Below, piece by piece: positions 24,539 through 31,729 of a stretch of DNA of 38,782 nucleotides. Numbering within the stretch: position 1 is the stretch's first letter; every line of letters starts with the position of its first letter. The notes below the pieces were generated by a model. That model was not told the origin of the DNA. It ran no database searches and worked only from the letters and a program-made list of their open reading frames with translations. The stretch is from Streptomyces atratus. Lineage in GTDB: Bacteria; Actinomycetota; Actinomycetes; Streptomycetales; Streptomycetaceae. A program made the translations under genes and the position numbers. The stretch lies in assembly GCF_014648655.1 (NCBI RefSeq), contig NZ_BMRN01000050.1, forward strand, positions 1 through 38,782, in the 5' to 3' direction.

Positions 24539-25557
24539 GCGGGGTTCCGGCCGAGGAAGAAGTCGAAGTCGGTACCGGGTGCGATGGGCAGTCCGGCCGC
24601 GCGGAGGCCACCGCGCAGGGCCCGCATCTGGTCGTCCTCCAGCCGCATCTGCGGGAAGCGCAGCGGGCCGCCGTTGAAGCCGTTGAGCCAGCCCTGATAC
24701 TTCCACTGCATCCGGTGCACTATTCCGGCGCCGGCCACGGCCTTGCCGCCGACTCCGGCCGCGACCTGGCGGGCGGGGTGCATCCGCCAGTAGAGCTCCA
24801 TCGCCTCGTCGAACCGAGCCGGGTCCTGGAGCAGCGAGAACATCCTGGGGACTTCAGGGCCGAAGTACTCGTAGTTGGAAGTGCCCATCCAGGACATCCC
24901 GAAGGACGCGGTCCAGGCCGCGGCGTTCATCTCCATAGGGTCGGTGACCAGGACCCTGTCGCGGAAGCGCTGGAACACCTGCGCGGTGCCGGCCACGCCG
25001 GGGTCGCCGATCTCGTTCTTGATCGCGACGATATTGGGGATGGTGTCGACCATCTGCTCCATCCACTCGACCGCGAACCCGGAGGGGTGCAGTCGGCCGA
25101 AGTTCCACATGTCGAGGGCGAAGACCACCAGCCCCATCGAGGTGGAGTCGGCGACGGCCTTGGTGAAGGCGATGACCTCCTCGGGGGACTCGGGGTAGAA
25201 GGTCAACGGGTAGGACAGCAGGACCAGGTCCACACCCGCCTTCTCGGCGTCCTGGACCAGGGCGATCGTGTCGGCCAGCGTGGGCTCCGACGCCTGCAAG
25301 ACGGTGACCAGGTCGTCCCCGGCCTCGTCGACGACGATGTCGATGAAACGGCGGTACTCCTGCGGCGTGGTGCCGCACTCGGAGACCAGCAGGGCGCCGG
25401 AGAAGCCGAGTTCGCGTTCGAGGGCGGCGTCGTGCCGGATCGCGGCCTCGTTGAGGTCGGACAGGTCTCCGGTCATCGTCGGCATCAGGCAGCCGGCGAC
25501 GCCACGAAGCTCGGACATCGCCCAGGCACGGGCCTCGCCGGGCTGGAACTTGGACAC
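24535..25557 (-). CDS. Dihydrodipicolinate-synthase-family lyase, hydratase-aldolase-like
   Basis: A 340-residue TIM-barrel class I aldolase, starting with GTG at 25557 behind AAGGAG. The Schiff-base lysine is K180 in NIVAIKNEIGD. Its length is closer to the arene hydratase-aldolases NahE and PhdJ (about 330 residues) than to DapA (about 290). The substrate loop reads SECGTTPQEYRRFID. The YNxP-type tyrosine motif of DapA is not evident; the corresponding strand reads VVFALDMWNFG. Placed after ring-cleavage genes, it could split a benzylidenepyruvate-type product into an aldehyde and pyruvate. Alternatives are deaminating or dehydrating sugar-acid or hydroxyproline-type lyases. The 163-bp gap upstream holds no gene. 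Confidence 0.82.
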   Translation of the reverse strand: MSKFQPGEARAWAMSELRGVAGCLMPTMTGDLSDLNEAAIRHDAALERELGFSGALLVSECGTTPQEYRRFIDIVVDEAGDDLVTVLQASEPTLADTIALVQDAEKAGVDLVLLSYPLTFYPESPEEVIAFTKAVADSTSMGLVVFALDMWNFGRLHPSGFAVEWMEQMVDTIPNIVAIKNEIGDPGVAGTAQVFQRFRDRVLVTDPMEMNAAAWTASFGMSWMGTSNYEYFGPEVPRMFSLLQDPARFDEAMELYWRMHPARQVAAGVGGKAVAGAGIVHRMQWKYQGWLNGFNGGPLRFPQMRLEDDQMRALRGGLRAAGLPIAPGTDFDFFLGRNPA

Positions 25558-25720
25558 GGGTACTCCTTGGTGAGAGGTGGTGGTGAAAGAGGGGTTCGGG
25601 GACGGTCGCCGAGAGGTCGACGCCGGTGTGCGGCTGCCGCAGTGCGGTCGCCGGGTGCGGACCGGGGCACAAGCCGGTCGTCGGCACGAGGAAGCAGGCG
25701 CTGGTGGGGCTGGTGCGGGC

Positions 25721-26470
25721 CTAGGCCCGCAGACCGAGGCCGCCGTCGATGCGCAGGATCTCCCCGGTCAGGCCGGCGGCCCCGGGTGAGGCGAGGAACA
25801 GATAGCTCTGCGCGACCTGGTCGGCGTCGAGCGCGATGCCGAGCGGGTTCATCGCCCGCACAGCGGCGAGGATGTCCTCGGGGTCGTCGAACACGGACTC
25901 GGTGCCGCCCCCGGGCAGTGCGGCACGCAGCCCGGTGACGACGCCGCCGGGTGCCACGCCGTTGACGCGGACCGCGGGGGCCAGTTCGTGGCCGAGCGCG
26001 CGGACAACGCCGGTCAACGCGCTCTTGGACGCCGCGTAGACCGGACCGGCCCCGACACCCACGTGGGTGAACGCGGCGTCGGACAGGGTCACCACGATGC
26101 ATCCGCGGCTTGCCTTCAGGGCCTCCGCTGCGGCCTGGGCCGCCAGCAGCACACCGGTCACGTTGACGGCCAGCACCGTGGCCGCCAGGTCGGCGAGTTC
26201 CTCGGGCGCCAGGTCGAGCAGACCGCGGCCGCCGTCGTGGACTCCGGCGTTGGCCACCAGGATGTCGAGCCGTCCGTGCGCGTCCAGGGTGTGGGCGACG
26301 GCGCGGCGGTGGGCCTCGGGGTCGCGGACGTCGCCGATCACGTCGCCGTCGGTCCGGTCGAGAGTGACGACCAGGGCGCCGTGCTCGCGGTAGAGGCGCG
26401 CCACCGCCGCGCCGATCCCCGATCCGCCGCCGGTGATCAGCGCCACCCGTCCGCGGAGGAGCCCATTCAC
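25721..26470 (-). CDS. SDR oxidoreductase, probable cis-dihydrodiol dehydrogenase
   Basis: A 249-residue short-chain dehydrogenase from GTG at 26470, overlapping the extradiol dioxygenase stop (GTGA). The cofactor loop GGGSGIG spans 14-20, an aspartate ending beta-2 (VVTLDRTDGD) favours NAD, NAG is at 74-76, and the catalytic S130, Y145 and K149 are all present (VVTLSDAAF, PVYAASKSAL). It ends DGGLGLRA. In its position between dioxygenase genes it would re-aromatise the cis-dihydrodiol to a catechol, as NahB/BphB do (context inference). Confidence 0.87.
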   Translation of the reverse strand: MNGLLRGRVALITGGGSGIGAAVARLYREHGALVVTLDRTDGDVIGDVRDPEAHRRAVAHTLDAHGRLDILVANAGVHDGGRGLLDLAPEELADLAATVLAVNVTGVLLAAQAAAEALKASRGCIVVTLSDAAFTHVGVGAGPVYAASKSALTGVVRALGHELAPAVRVNGVAPGGVVTGLRAALPGGGTESVFDDPEDILAAVRAMNPLGIALDADQVAQSYLFLASPGAAGLTGEILRIDGGLGLRA

Positions 26471-27366
26471 GGCCGGCTCCGCAGGTAGGGGTCGGGCGCG
26501 CCGAGCATCAGGGCCATCCCCTCCTCCGTCGGATCGCCGGTGCCCCAGATGTTGTCCTGCTCGGGATCGTCCATCGGCCAGACCTTGGCCGCACGGGGCT
26601 CGTCCTCGTCGAAGACCTCCAGCCCGGAGGTGTACTCCAGGACCAGGCCGCTGGGGTCGGCGAAGTAGGAGAATACGTTGTCGCCGGGGCCATGCCGCCC
26701 CGGCCCCCACACGGGATTGCTGCCGCGGTGCTGGAGCCGGGAACCGGACCGCATGACACCGTCGATGGAACCCACCTCGAAGGCGATGTGGTTCAGCGAG
26801 GTGTGCTCGGCGGCGCCGAGCGCGAGCGAGTGGTGGTAGCGGTTGCAACGCAGGAACGCCATGTAGTCGCCGTAGCGGTCGGAGACCTCGAAGCCGAACA
26901 ACTCCTGGTAGAGGTCGGCGGTTCCTTCCAGGTCCGGGGTGTTCAGCACGACGTGGCTGATCAGCATCGGCCGGTCCAGGAAAGGAACATGGGGGGCAGG
27001 CTCCGCTCGGGTCGGCCGGGTCTCGGCCACCTCAAGCATCAGGCCGTACCCGTCCAGACAGCGCATCCGGTAGACGCCCTCGGCGTCGAGCCCAGGCTCG
27101 TGCACGAGGGGCATCCCGAGCCGCTGCACCCGGGCGGCCACGGCGTCCACGTCCGCGCGATCGGCTGCGGCGAACGACACGTGATCGATCCCCGCCGCCG
27201 GCCCCTCGGCCACGGTGACCAGCGGCCGCGTGTCAACGGTGCCCCGGAACTCGCCGGCCCCGACCGGGATCAACCCCCAGGACTCCTCCAGGAAGGTCGC
27301 GGTGCGCTCGGCCTGCGGCATCCGCAGCGCGACATGGCGGATGGCACGGACTCGCCTGTCCTTCAT
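26467..27366 (-). CDS. Extradiol ring-cleavage dioxygenase (VOC superfamily)
   Basis: A 299-residue two-domain type I extradiol dioxygenase. The C-terminal domain carries the Fe(II) facial triad: H138 (ISHVVLNT), H193 (SLNHIAFEV) and E244 (GLVLEYTSG). The acid/base histidine pair is in RYHHSLAL (178-179). The N-terminal VOC domain (1-115) lacks the triad, as is normal. Such enzymes open catechols or dihydroxy-biaryls next to the diol. It overlaps both the SDR gene and the small 94-aa gene by 4 nt. The exact catechol cannot be told from motifs alone. Confidence 0.9.
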   Translation of the reverse strand: MKDRRVRAIRHVALRMPQAERTATFLEESWGLIPVGAGEFRGTVDTRPLVTVAEGPAAGIDHVSFAAADRADVDAVAARVQRLGMPLVHEPGLDAEGVYRMRCLDGYGLMLEVAETRPTRAEPAPHVPFLDRPMLISHVVLNTPDLEGTADLYQELFGFEVSDRYGDYMAFLRCNRYHHSLALGAAEHTSLNHIAFEVGSIDGVMRSGSRLQHRGSNPVWGPGRHGPGDNVFSYFADPSGLVLEYTSGLEVFDEDEPRAAKVWPMDDPEQDNIWGTGDPTEEGMALMLGAPDPYLRSRP

Positions 27367-27647
27367 CGGTACTCCTTTCCGGTGTCGGCCGTGCTGGTCG
27401 TGTCGTCTTCCTTGATGACGAGGGTGAGTATCCGGGAGAGCTGGTCGGGCCTGAGCCGGGAGATGGCGTCCAGTGCCATCGGGTCCAGCAGCACCTTTCG
27501 GTCGCGCCGCCTCGAATGCAGCTCGATGCGGTACGAGTTGCCGACGCGGACCCGGCGCAGTCGGATGTCGGCGAACTCGTTGGCGATCCGCAGCTCCGGC
27601 TCCTGGCTGCCGTCCGGCTCAGTAGACGGGGATGAGCTGGCTGGCAT
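27363..27647 (-). CDS. Small dioxygenase-associated protein of unknown function
   Basis: A 94-residue acidic/basic protein, no Cys, no membrane segment. The core reads IANEFADIRLRRVRVGNSYR, then IELHSRRRDRKVLLDPMALD and a helix with LRPDQLSRILTLVI. Similar short proteins are found beside ring-hydroxylating dioxygenase genes in actinomycetes and are sometimes labelled 'dihydrodiol dehydrogenase' without evidence; it is too short for that. ATG at 27647 lies inside the end of the beta-subunit gene, overlapping it by 29 nt in another frame, and the stop overlaps the extradiol gene by 4 nt. It may help assemble the oxygenase, which is a guess. Confidence 0.75.
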   Translation of the reverse strand: MPASSSPSTEPDGSQEPELRIANEFADIRLRRVRVGNSYRIELHSRRRDRKVLLDPMALDAISRLRPDQLSRILTLVIKEDDTTSTADTGKEYR

Positions 27648-28140
27648 GCGGCACCTCCACGTCCAGGTAGACGGTGCGGCTCGCCAGGACGAAGCCGTCC
27701 CGGGCGCTGCCCCGCAGGAGGTCGTGCCGGCCCGCGCTGGCGAGCGTGGTCGGCTCGCTGGTGCGCGAGCGGGCCACCAGCACGTTGCTGCGGACGATCC
27801 ACTCATCCGGCCGTTCTCCTGGGCCGACCCGGACGTTGGAGACGAAGTGCCGCAGGAAGTGTCGCGGCCGGTCCGCCCAGGCGTAGTCGGAGGCCAGCCG
27901 CTCGAAGCGGAAGCGCAGCGATCCCTTGGACTCCAGGGAGAGCGGCATCGACCTGCTGTACTGCTCGGCGTAGGGGCTCTCCGGGGTCACCGGGAGGGGG
28001 ATCTCGTACTGGAAGTCGTCGGCGAGAACGGCGAGCCAGTCCTCATACCGGGCCTCGTCCAGTGCGGCGGACTCCTCGTGGAGGAACTGCGTGACCGCGA
28101 AGACCATCTCCACCGGCACCGGGTCCGGACGGGCGCTCAC
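27619..28140 (-). CDS. Aromatic-ring-hydroxylating dioxygenase beta subunit
   Basis: A 173-residue small subunit of an alpha-beta Rieske dioxygenase, with a cystatin-like fold. Typical features are VTQFLHEESAALDEARYEDW, LADDFQYEIPLPVT, ADRPRHFLRHFVSNV and EWIVRSNVLVARSR. The length matches the family. GTG at 28140 overlaps the alpha-subunit stop (GTGA), giving coupled 1:1 translation. The subunit is mainly structural. Confidence 0.92.
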   Translation of the reverse strand: MSARPDPVPVEMVFAVTQFLHEESAALDEARYEDWLAVLADDFQYEIPLPVTPESPYAEQYSRSMPLSLESKGSLRFRFERLASDYAWADRPRHFLRHFVSNVRVGPGERPDEWIVRSNVLVARSRTSEPTTLASAGRHDLLRGSARDGFVLASRTVYLDVEVPHASQLIPVY

Positions 28141-29489
28141 GGCTTCTCCCCCTTCATGGCGCGCAGCCAGGCCCCGTAGAAGGCGCGGTGGGTGCGCTCG
28201 CTGTGGTCGTGCGGCGCGGACTCCCCCGGACCCGGCCAGTCGTCCGGCTCGACCGGAAGGCCAAGACCCATCGAGTAGTCGAGGGTCGAGCCCTGGGCCA
28301 CCACGCCACGTCCGGTCGCGGAGACCGAGGCGAAGTTGTCGAAGTCGTCGCCCTCGAACAGGACGGCGGCCGCGCCATGGGTGCGGACGCAGGCGAGAAC
28401 CGAGCGCTGCTTCCACTCCGGGGTGGCATCGCGCGGGACCAGGAGGATGTTCACCATCTCCGTCGTCTCGGCGTCGACCGGCATCGCCATCCGGAAGATC
28501 AGGAACGAGGTGTTGTCGGGCTCGTCCCCGGTGTAGGTGATCGCGGTGAAGATGAAGGAGAGGTTGGGGAACAGGTTCCCGTGGACGACGTCGGCGTTGT
28601 CCAGGACCTGGAGCATCTCCGGCGTCGCGTTGGCCACGAAGTCGGCCCGCAGTCCGTCCGACATCCCCCAGTACGGCGGGCCGCCGACCTCGGGCGGCAT
28701 GTAGCCGATGCGGGCGGTGTGGCCCTGCGGCGTCCAGACGACCCGGCCGTGCGGCTTGCCGCCGCTGCCGTCGTCGTCGTCCTCGCCGAAGAGCCCGGCC
28801 TCAATGGGCGTGCGGTGGGTGTACGGCAGGTGGTAGCCGTCGCCCCCGAAGTTCTCGCAGCTGATCTTCCAGTTGCCGCTGGTGAGATAGCGCTGCGGCG
28901 GGCCGGCCACCTCCCAGCCACCGCTCGCAGTGCCCAGCAGCATGTCCAGGTACCAGGCAATGTCGCCCAGGAACTCGGCGAGCGGGGGTGCCTCGGGGTC
29001 CCAGGTGGCGAACACCAGGCCCTGGTGCACCCCGACCCGCGCCTGCTTGAGCGGGTGGTCGGCGCGGTCGAACCCGGGCCCGTAGGCCTTGCGCGCCTCT
29101 GGTGCGCCGCGCAGCCGGCCGGTGTTGTCGAACGTCCAGGCGTGGTAAGGGCACATGAAGTGCGAGGTGTTGCCGGAGGTGGCCTTGCACAGCAGCGTGC
29201 CCCGGTGGCTGCACGCGTTGCGCAGCACCCGGACCTCGCCCTGCTCGTCGCGAGTGACGATGACCTGGTCCCGGCCCATGCGGCGGGTGATGTAGTCCCC
29301 AGGCTCGGCGATCTCGCTCTCGTGGCCGACGAACAGCCACGCGGTGGTGAAGATCCGTTCCAGTTCGGCGTCGAGTACGGCCGGGTGGTTCATGACCGCC
29401 TGCGGCACCCGACCGAAGTCGGGTGAGAAGAGGTCGAGGATATCGGCGACGATCAAACCTGCGGCGTCGCGCAGCTCCCTTGTCGTCAT
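28137..29489 (-). CDS. Aromatic-ring-hydroxylating dioxygenase alpha subunit (Rieske)
   Basis: The catalytic subunit, 450 residues. Rieske cluster ligands are C93/H95 (NACSHRGTLL) and C113/H116 (MCPYHAWTF). The mononuclear iron site has the bridging D217 and ligands H220 and H225 (ENFGGDGYHLPYTH), with a carboxylate from D381 or D382 (EGDDFDNF). An acidic loop at 236-240 (EDDDD) is unusual. I chose ATG at 29489 with GGGAG seven bases upstream; the frame is open further up to 29585 but the extra residues are not conserved-looking. It is the first gene of the 17-gene minus-strand operon. The matching electron-transfer genes are on the divergent strand (31325-32950). Confidence 0.93.
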   Translation of the reverse strand: MTTRELRDAAGLIVADILDLFSPDFGRVPQAVMNHPAVLDAELERIFTTAWLFVGHESEIAEPGDYITRRMGRDQVIVTRDEQGEVRVLRNACSHRGTLLCKATSGNTSHFMCPYHAWTFDNTGRLRGAPEARKAYGPGFDRADHPLKQARVGVHQGLVFATWDPEAPPLAEFLGDIAWYLDMLLGTASGGWEVAGPPQRYLTSGNWKISCENFGGDGYHLPYTHRTPIEAGLFGEDDDDGSGGKPHGRVVWTPQGHTARIGYMPPEVGGPPYWGMSDGLRADFVANATPEMLQVLDNADVVHGNLFPNLSFIFTAITYTGDEPDNTSFLIFRMAMPVDAETTEMVNILLVPRDATPEWKQRSVLACVRTHGAAAVLFEGDDFDNFASVSATGRGVVAQGSTLDYSMGLGLPVEPDDWPGPGESAPHDHSERTHRAFYGAWLRAMKGEKP

Positions 29490-29575
29490 CGGGACTCCCG
29501 ATCTGTGAGGGTTCGATGCGGGCTTGCCGAGGGCCTGGTACGCATCGCGTCGGCCAGCTGTCGGCAAGTTCCACG

Positions 29576-29589
29576 TATCTTGCATGCAT
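29576..29589. promoter_or_regulatory. Candidate operator, dioxygenase-proximal copy (TATCTTGCATGCAT)
   Basis: The site contains the 8-bp palindrome TGCATGCA and matches 12 of 14 bases with a second site at 29729..29742. It lies 87 bases upstream of the dioxygenase alpha start in the region shared with the divergent GntR gene. A pair of related sites beside a GntR gene suggests autoregulation and control of both operons (inference). Confidence 0.5.
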
Positions 29590-29728
29590 CATCCGTGCGA
29601 GGCAAGGGATCGAGCGGATCCTCCCGAACAAGCGCGAATCCGCAGCTCTGAACTGCCACTTCATGCCGAGCTGCGGATCGCCGGCCCCTTATCGTGCCGT
29701 CGATATTGCGTTGCCGACATCATCCATA

Positions 29729-29742
29729 TACCTTCCATGCAT
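29729..29742. promoter_or_regulatory. Candidate operator, regulator-proximal copy (TACCTTCCATGCAT)
   Basis: Second copy of the motif, centred on CATGCATG (29736..29743) and overlapping the GntR start codon at 29741. Protein bound here would block initiation of the regulator gene itself. Between the two copies (29590-29728) no gene is present and I cannot mark -10/-35 boxes with confidence. Confidence 0.5.
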
Positions 29743-30430
29743 GTCACCGCAGCGAAGCCTCAAGCCCACGCCCAGAACCAGGCGGGCCACCCCCGCGGAC
29801 GACGGGCCGAGCGCCAGCGAAAGGGCTTACGCCCACATCCGTGCCCGGCTGTTCGACGGTACGTTCACCGGGAACATGATGCTCAGCGAGGGTGACATCG
29901 CCGAGGAGTTGGCGATCAGCCGCACTCCGGTGCACGAGGCGCTGCTGCGTTGCGAGTTCGAAGGCCACATCCGGCTCTATCCGAAGCGCGGCGCACTGGT
30001 ACTACCGGTCAGCGCGAAGGAGATCCAGGACGTCCTGGTGACCCGCCGACTGATCGAGGTCCACGCCGCCGACCTGGCCGCGCAGTCCCGCGAACTCGGT
30101 CCTGGGCTACTCGCCCAGGTCGACACCCAGGCGGATCTGCTCCACCGGGAACTCGACGAGGAGTTCTCCACTGCCGACGACGCTTTCCACAAGCAGATCA
30201 TCCAGGCCACCGGCAACGGTCTGCTCGACCGCGCCTATGCCATGGCGCGCGACGTCCCACTGCGCGTCGGCAACAGCAACCTGCGCCGCCACCCGGAACG
30301 GGTGGCCCAGCTCATCGCCGAACACCGCGCGATCGCCCAGGCCATCGCTGACGGCGACCCCGCCGCCGCACGCGCAGCCGTCGAGCACCACCTGGACATG
30401 GCGATGAAGAGCCTGCTGCGGGCGATCTGA
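29741..30430 (+). CDS. GntR-family (FCD) transcriptional regulator
   Basis: A 229-residue regulator. Residues 25-90 form the winged HTH (ASERAYAHIRARLFDG, LSEGDIAEELAISRTPVHEA, LYPKRGALVLPV). Residues 95-225 form the FCD ligand domain with the metal/ligand motif DDAFHKQIIQATGN and the closing AEHRAIAQAIADGD. ATG at 29741 is chosen because residues further upstream are not family-like; its ribosome site is weak. It is divergent from the dioxygenase operon and leads the imidase-ferredoxin-amidase set, so it is the likely pathway regulator, responding to the substrate or an acidic intermediate (inference). Confidence 0.88.
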   Translation: MSPQRSLKPTPRTRRATPADDGPSASERAYAHIRARLFDGTFTGNMMLSEGDIAEELAISRTPVHEALLRCEFEGHIRLYPKRGALVLPVSAKEIQDVLVTRRLIEVHAADLAAQSRELGPGLLAQVDTQADLLHRELDEEFSTADDAFHKQIIQATGNGLLDRAYAMARDVPLRVGNSNLRRHPERVAQLIAEHRAIAQAIADGDPAAARAAVEHHLDMAMKSLLRAI

Positions 30431-30467
30431 TCACTCACCAGTCCGACCCTATTGAAGGAGCACCACC

Positions 30468-31319
30468 ATGTGGCCTGACAACGCCAAGGTAGCCGTGGGG
30501 CTGACCATAGATTTCGACGCCGAGGAACTGTGGCTGCACGAGTCCGGGGGCGTGAACGTCGGCAAGCCCGGCGTCCTCTCCCAGGGCACGTACGGCGGCC
30601 GCGTCGCCGTACCCGAGCTGCTGAAGATGCTGGACCGGCACGGCGTCCAGGCGACCTTCTTCGTGCCCGGCCGGGTCGCCGAGCACTGGCCCGACCGGGT
30701 CCGCGACATCGTCGCCGCAGGCCACGAGCTCGCCAACCACGGGTACACGCACGCCTCGCCGACCAAGATGACCCGCGAGCAGGAGAAGCGGGAGCTTGTC
30801 CGCGGCCACGAGGTGCTGTCCGGCTTCGGTGCCGAGATCACCGGCTACCGCGCGCCCTCACTCGAACTCACCGTGCACACCCTGGACTTGCTGGAAGAGC
30901 TCGGGTACCGCTACAGCAGCAACATGATGGCCGACGTCCGGCCGTACTGGCACGAGGGCACCAGCGTGCTGGAGATCCCGACCTCCTGGCCGACCAACGA
31001 CTCGGTGCACTGGTGGTTCGACACCGAGAGCTGGAACAAGAAGATCAGCACCAGCGAGGAGGTCCGCTCGATCTGGAGCGAGGAGTACTACGGCATCCGC
31101 GACCTGGGCGGTGCCTGCGTCTACACCACCCACCCGCAGATCATCGGCCGGCCGATGCGGCTGCGCTTCCTCGACTCCTACCTCGAGTTCCTCACCTCGC
31201 AGGACGACGCCTGGTTCGCCCCGCTCAACGCCATGACCGATCACCTCGCCAAGACCGGCTACTCGGTCAGCTCCGATCACGTCCAAAGGGCGCGCGAGCT
31301 GACCATCGTCGAGGCGTGA
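30468..31319 (+). CDS. Polysaccharide-deacetylase-fold hydrolase, PgdA/cyclic-imidase-like
   Basis: A 283-residue cytoplasmic protein (no signal peptide) with a strong site GAAGGAG before ATG 30468. It has the NodB-type metal site: D15/D17 in LTIDFDAEE, and H91/H95 in NHGYTHASP. It also has TGYRAPSLELT, and THPQIIGRP near the end. Layout and spacing closely match HpPgdA (D14, H86, H90), a group that also contains bacterial cyclic imide hydrolases. True peptidoglycan deacetylases are exported. The missing export signal and the amidase downstream favour a cyclic imide or ureide ring-opening role, producing a half-amide (inference). Confidence 0.85.
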   Translation: MWPDNAKVAVGLTIDFDAEELWLHESGGVNVGKPGVLSQGTYGGRVAVPELLKMLDRHGVQATFFVPGRVAEHWPDRVRDIVAAGHELANHGYTHASPTKMTREQEKRELVRGHEVLSGFGAEITGYRAPSLELTVHTLDLLEELGYRYSSNMMADVRPYWHEGTSVLEIPTSWPTNDSVHWWFDTESWNKKISTSEEVRSIWSEEYYGIRDLGGACVYTTHPQIIGRPMRLRFLDSYLEFLTSQDDAWFAPLNAMTDHLAKTGYSVSSDHVQRARELTIVEA

Positions 31320-31324
31320 GCGCC

Positions 31325-31642
31325 ATGACCGGACGGGTCCTGGTGACCGGCGCCGACGGCTCCCGCACAGAGCTGGCGGTGCGGAGCGGAGCCCGTCTCA
31401 TGCCCTCGCTCAAGGCCGCCGAGCTGGGCGTGCTCGGGCTGTGCGGCGGAAACGCCGCCTGCGGAACGTGCCACGTGTACGTCGACGCACCATGGCACGA
31501 CCGGCTTCCCGCCCCGGACGCGGACGAGGCCGACATGCTCGACGACCTCGACTCGCGCCGGATCGACTCCCGGCTGGCCTGCCAGCTGCGCTTCACCGAG
31601 CAACTGGACGGGCTCGGGCTCACCGTCGCGCCGCATCTCTGA
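31325..31642 (+). CDS. [2Fe-2S] ferredoxin, putidaredoxin/adrenodoxin type
   Basis: A 105-residue ferredoxin with the cluster ligands C40, C46, C49 (LCGGNAACGTCHVYV) and C86 (RLACQLRF), the C-x5-C-x2-C spacing of putidaredoxin-type proteins. An in-frame GTG at 31316 overlapping the previous stop (GTGA) is an alternative start adding three residues. It would carry electrons from the reductase encoded next to the Rieske dioxygenase, as in dioxin-dioxygenase-type (class IIA) systems. It is not a Rieske ferredoxin. Confidence 0.9.
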   Translation: MTGRVLVTGADGSRTELAVRSGARLMPSLKAAELGVLGLCGGNAACGTCHVYVDAPWHDRLPAPDADEADMLDDLDSRRIDSRLACQLRFTEQLDGLGLTVAPHL

Positions 31643-31729
31643 CGGCTCCTTCGACGGTTCCTTCAACGGCCGCTTCCACCGGTCCACGTCGCCGCTTCAC
31701 CACCACCTCCCACCTTTGAGGGGACAGCC

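Noticed and set aside
22103..24697. 864-codon open frame on the + strand
   Set aside because: It is antisense to the aldehyde dehydrogenase and cyclodeaminase-like genes; arginine/glycine-rich shadow frame.
29490..29585. Longer start for the dioxygenase alpha subunit (extra 32 residues)
   Set aside because: The extra part is not typical of the family, and a good GGGAG ribosome site lies just before ATG 29489.
30468..31319. Cell-wall peptidoglycan deacetylase
   Set aside because: No signal peptide or membrane anchor, and the gene sits in a catabolic set; the PgdA/imidase subgroup fits better.
31325..31642. Rieske-type ferredoxin for the dioxygenase
   Set aside because: The cysteine spacing (C-x5-C-x2-C...C) and lack of CxH pairs show a putidaredoxin-type cluster.
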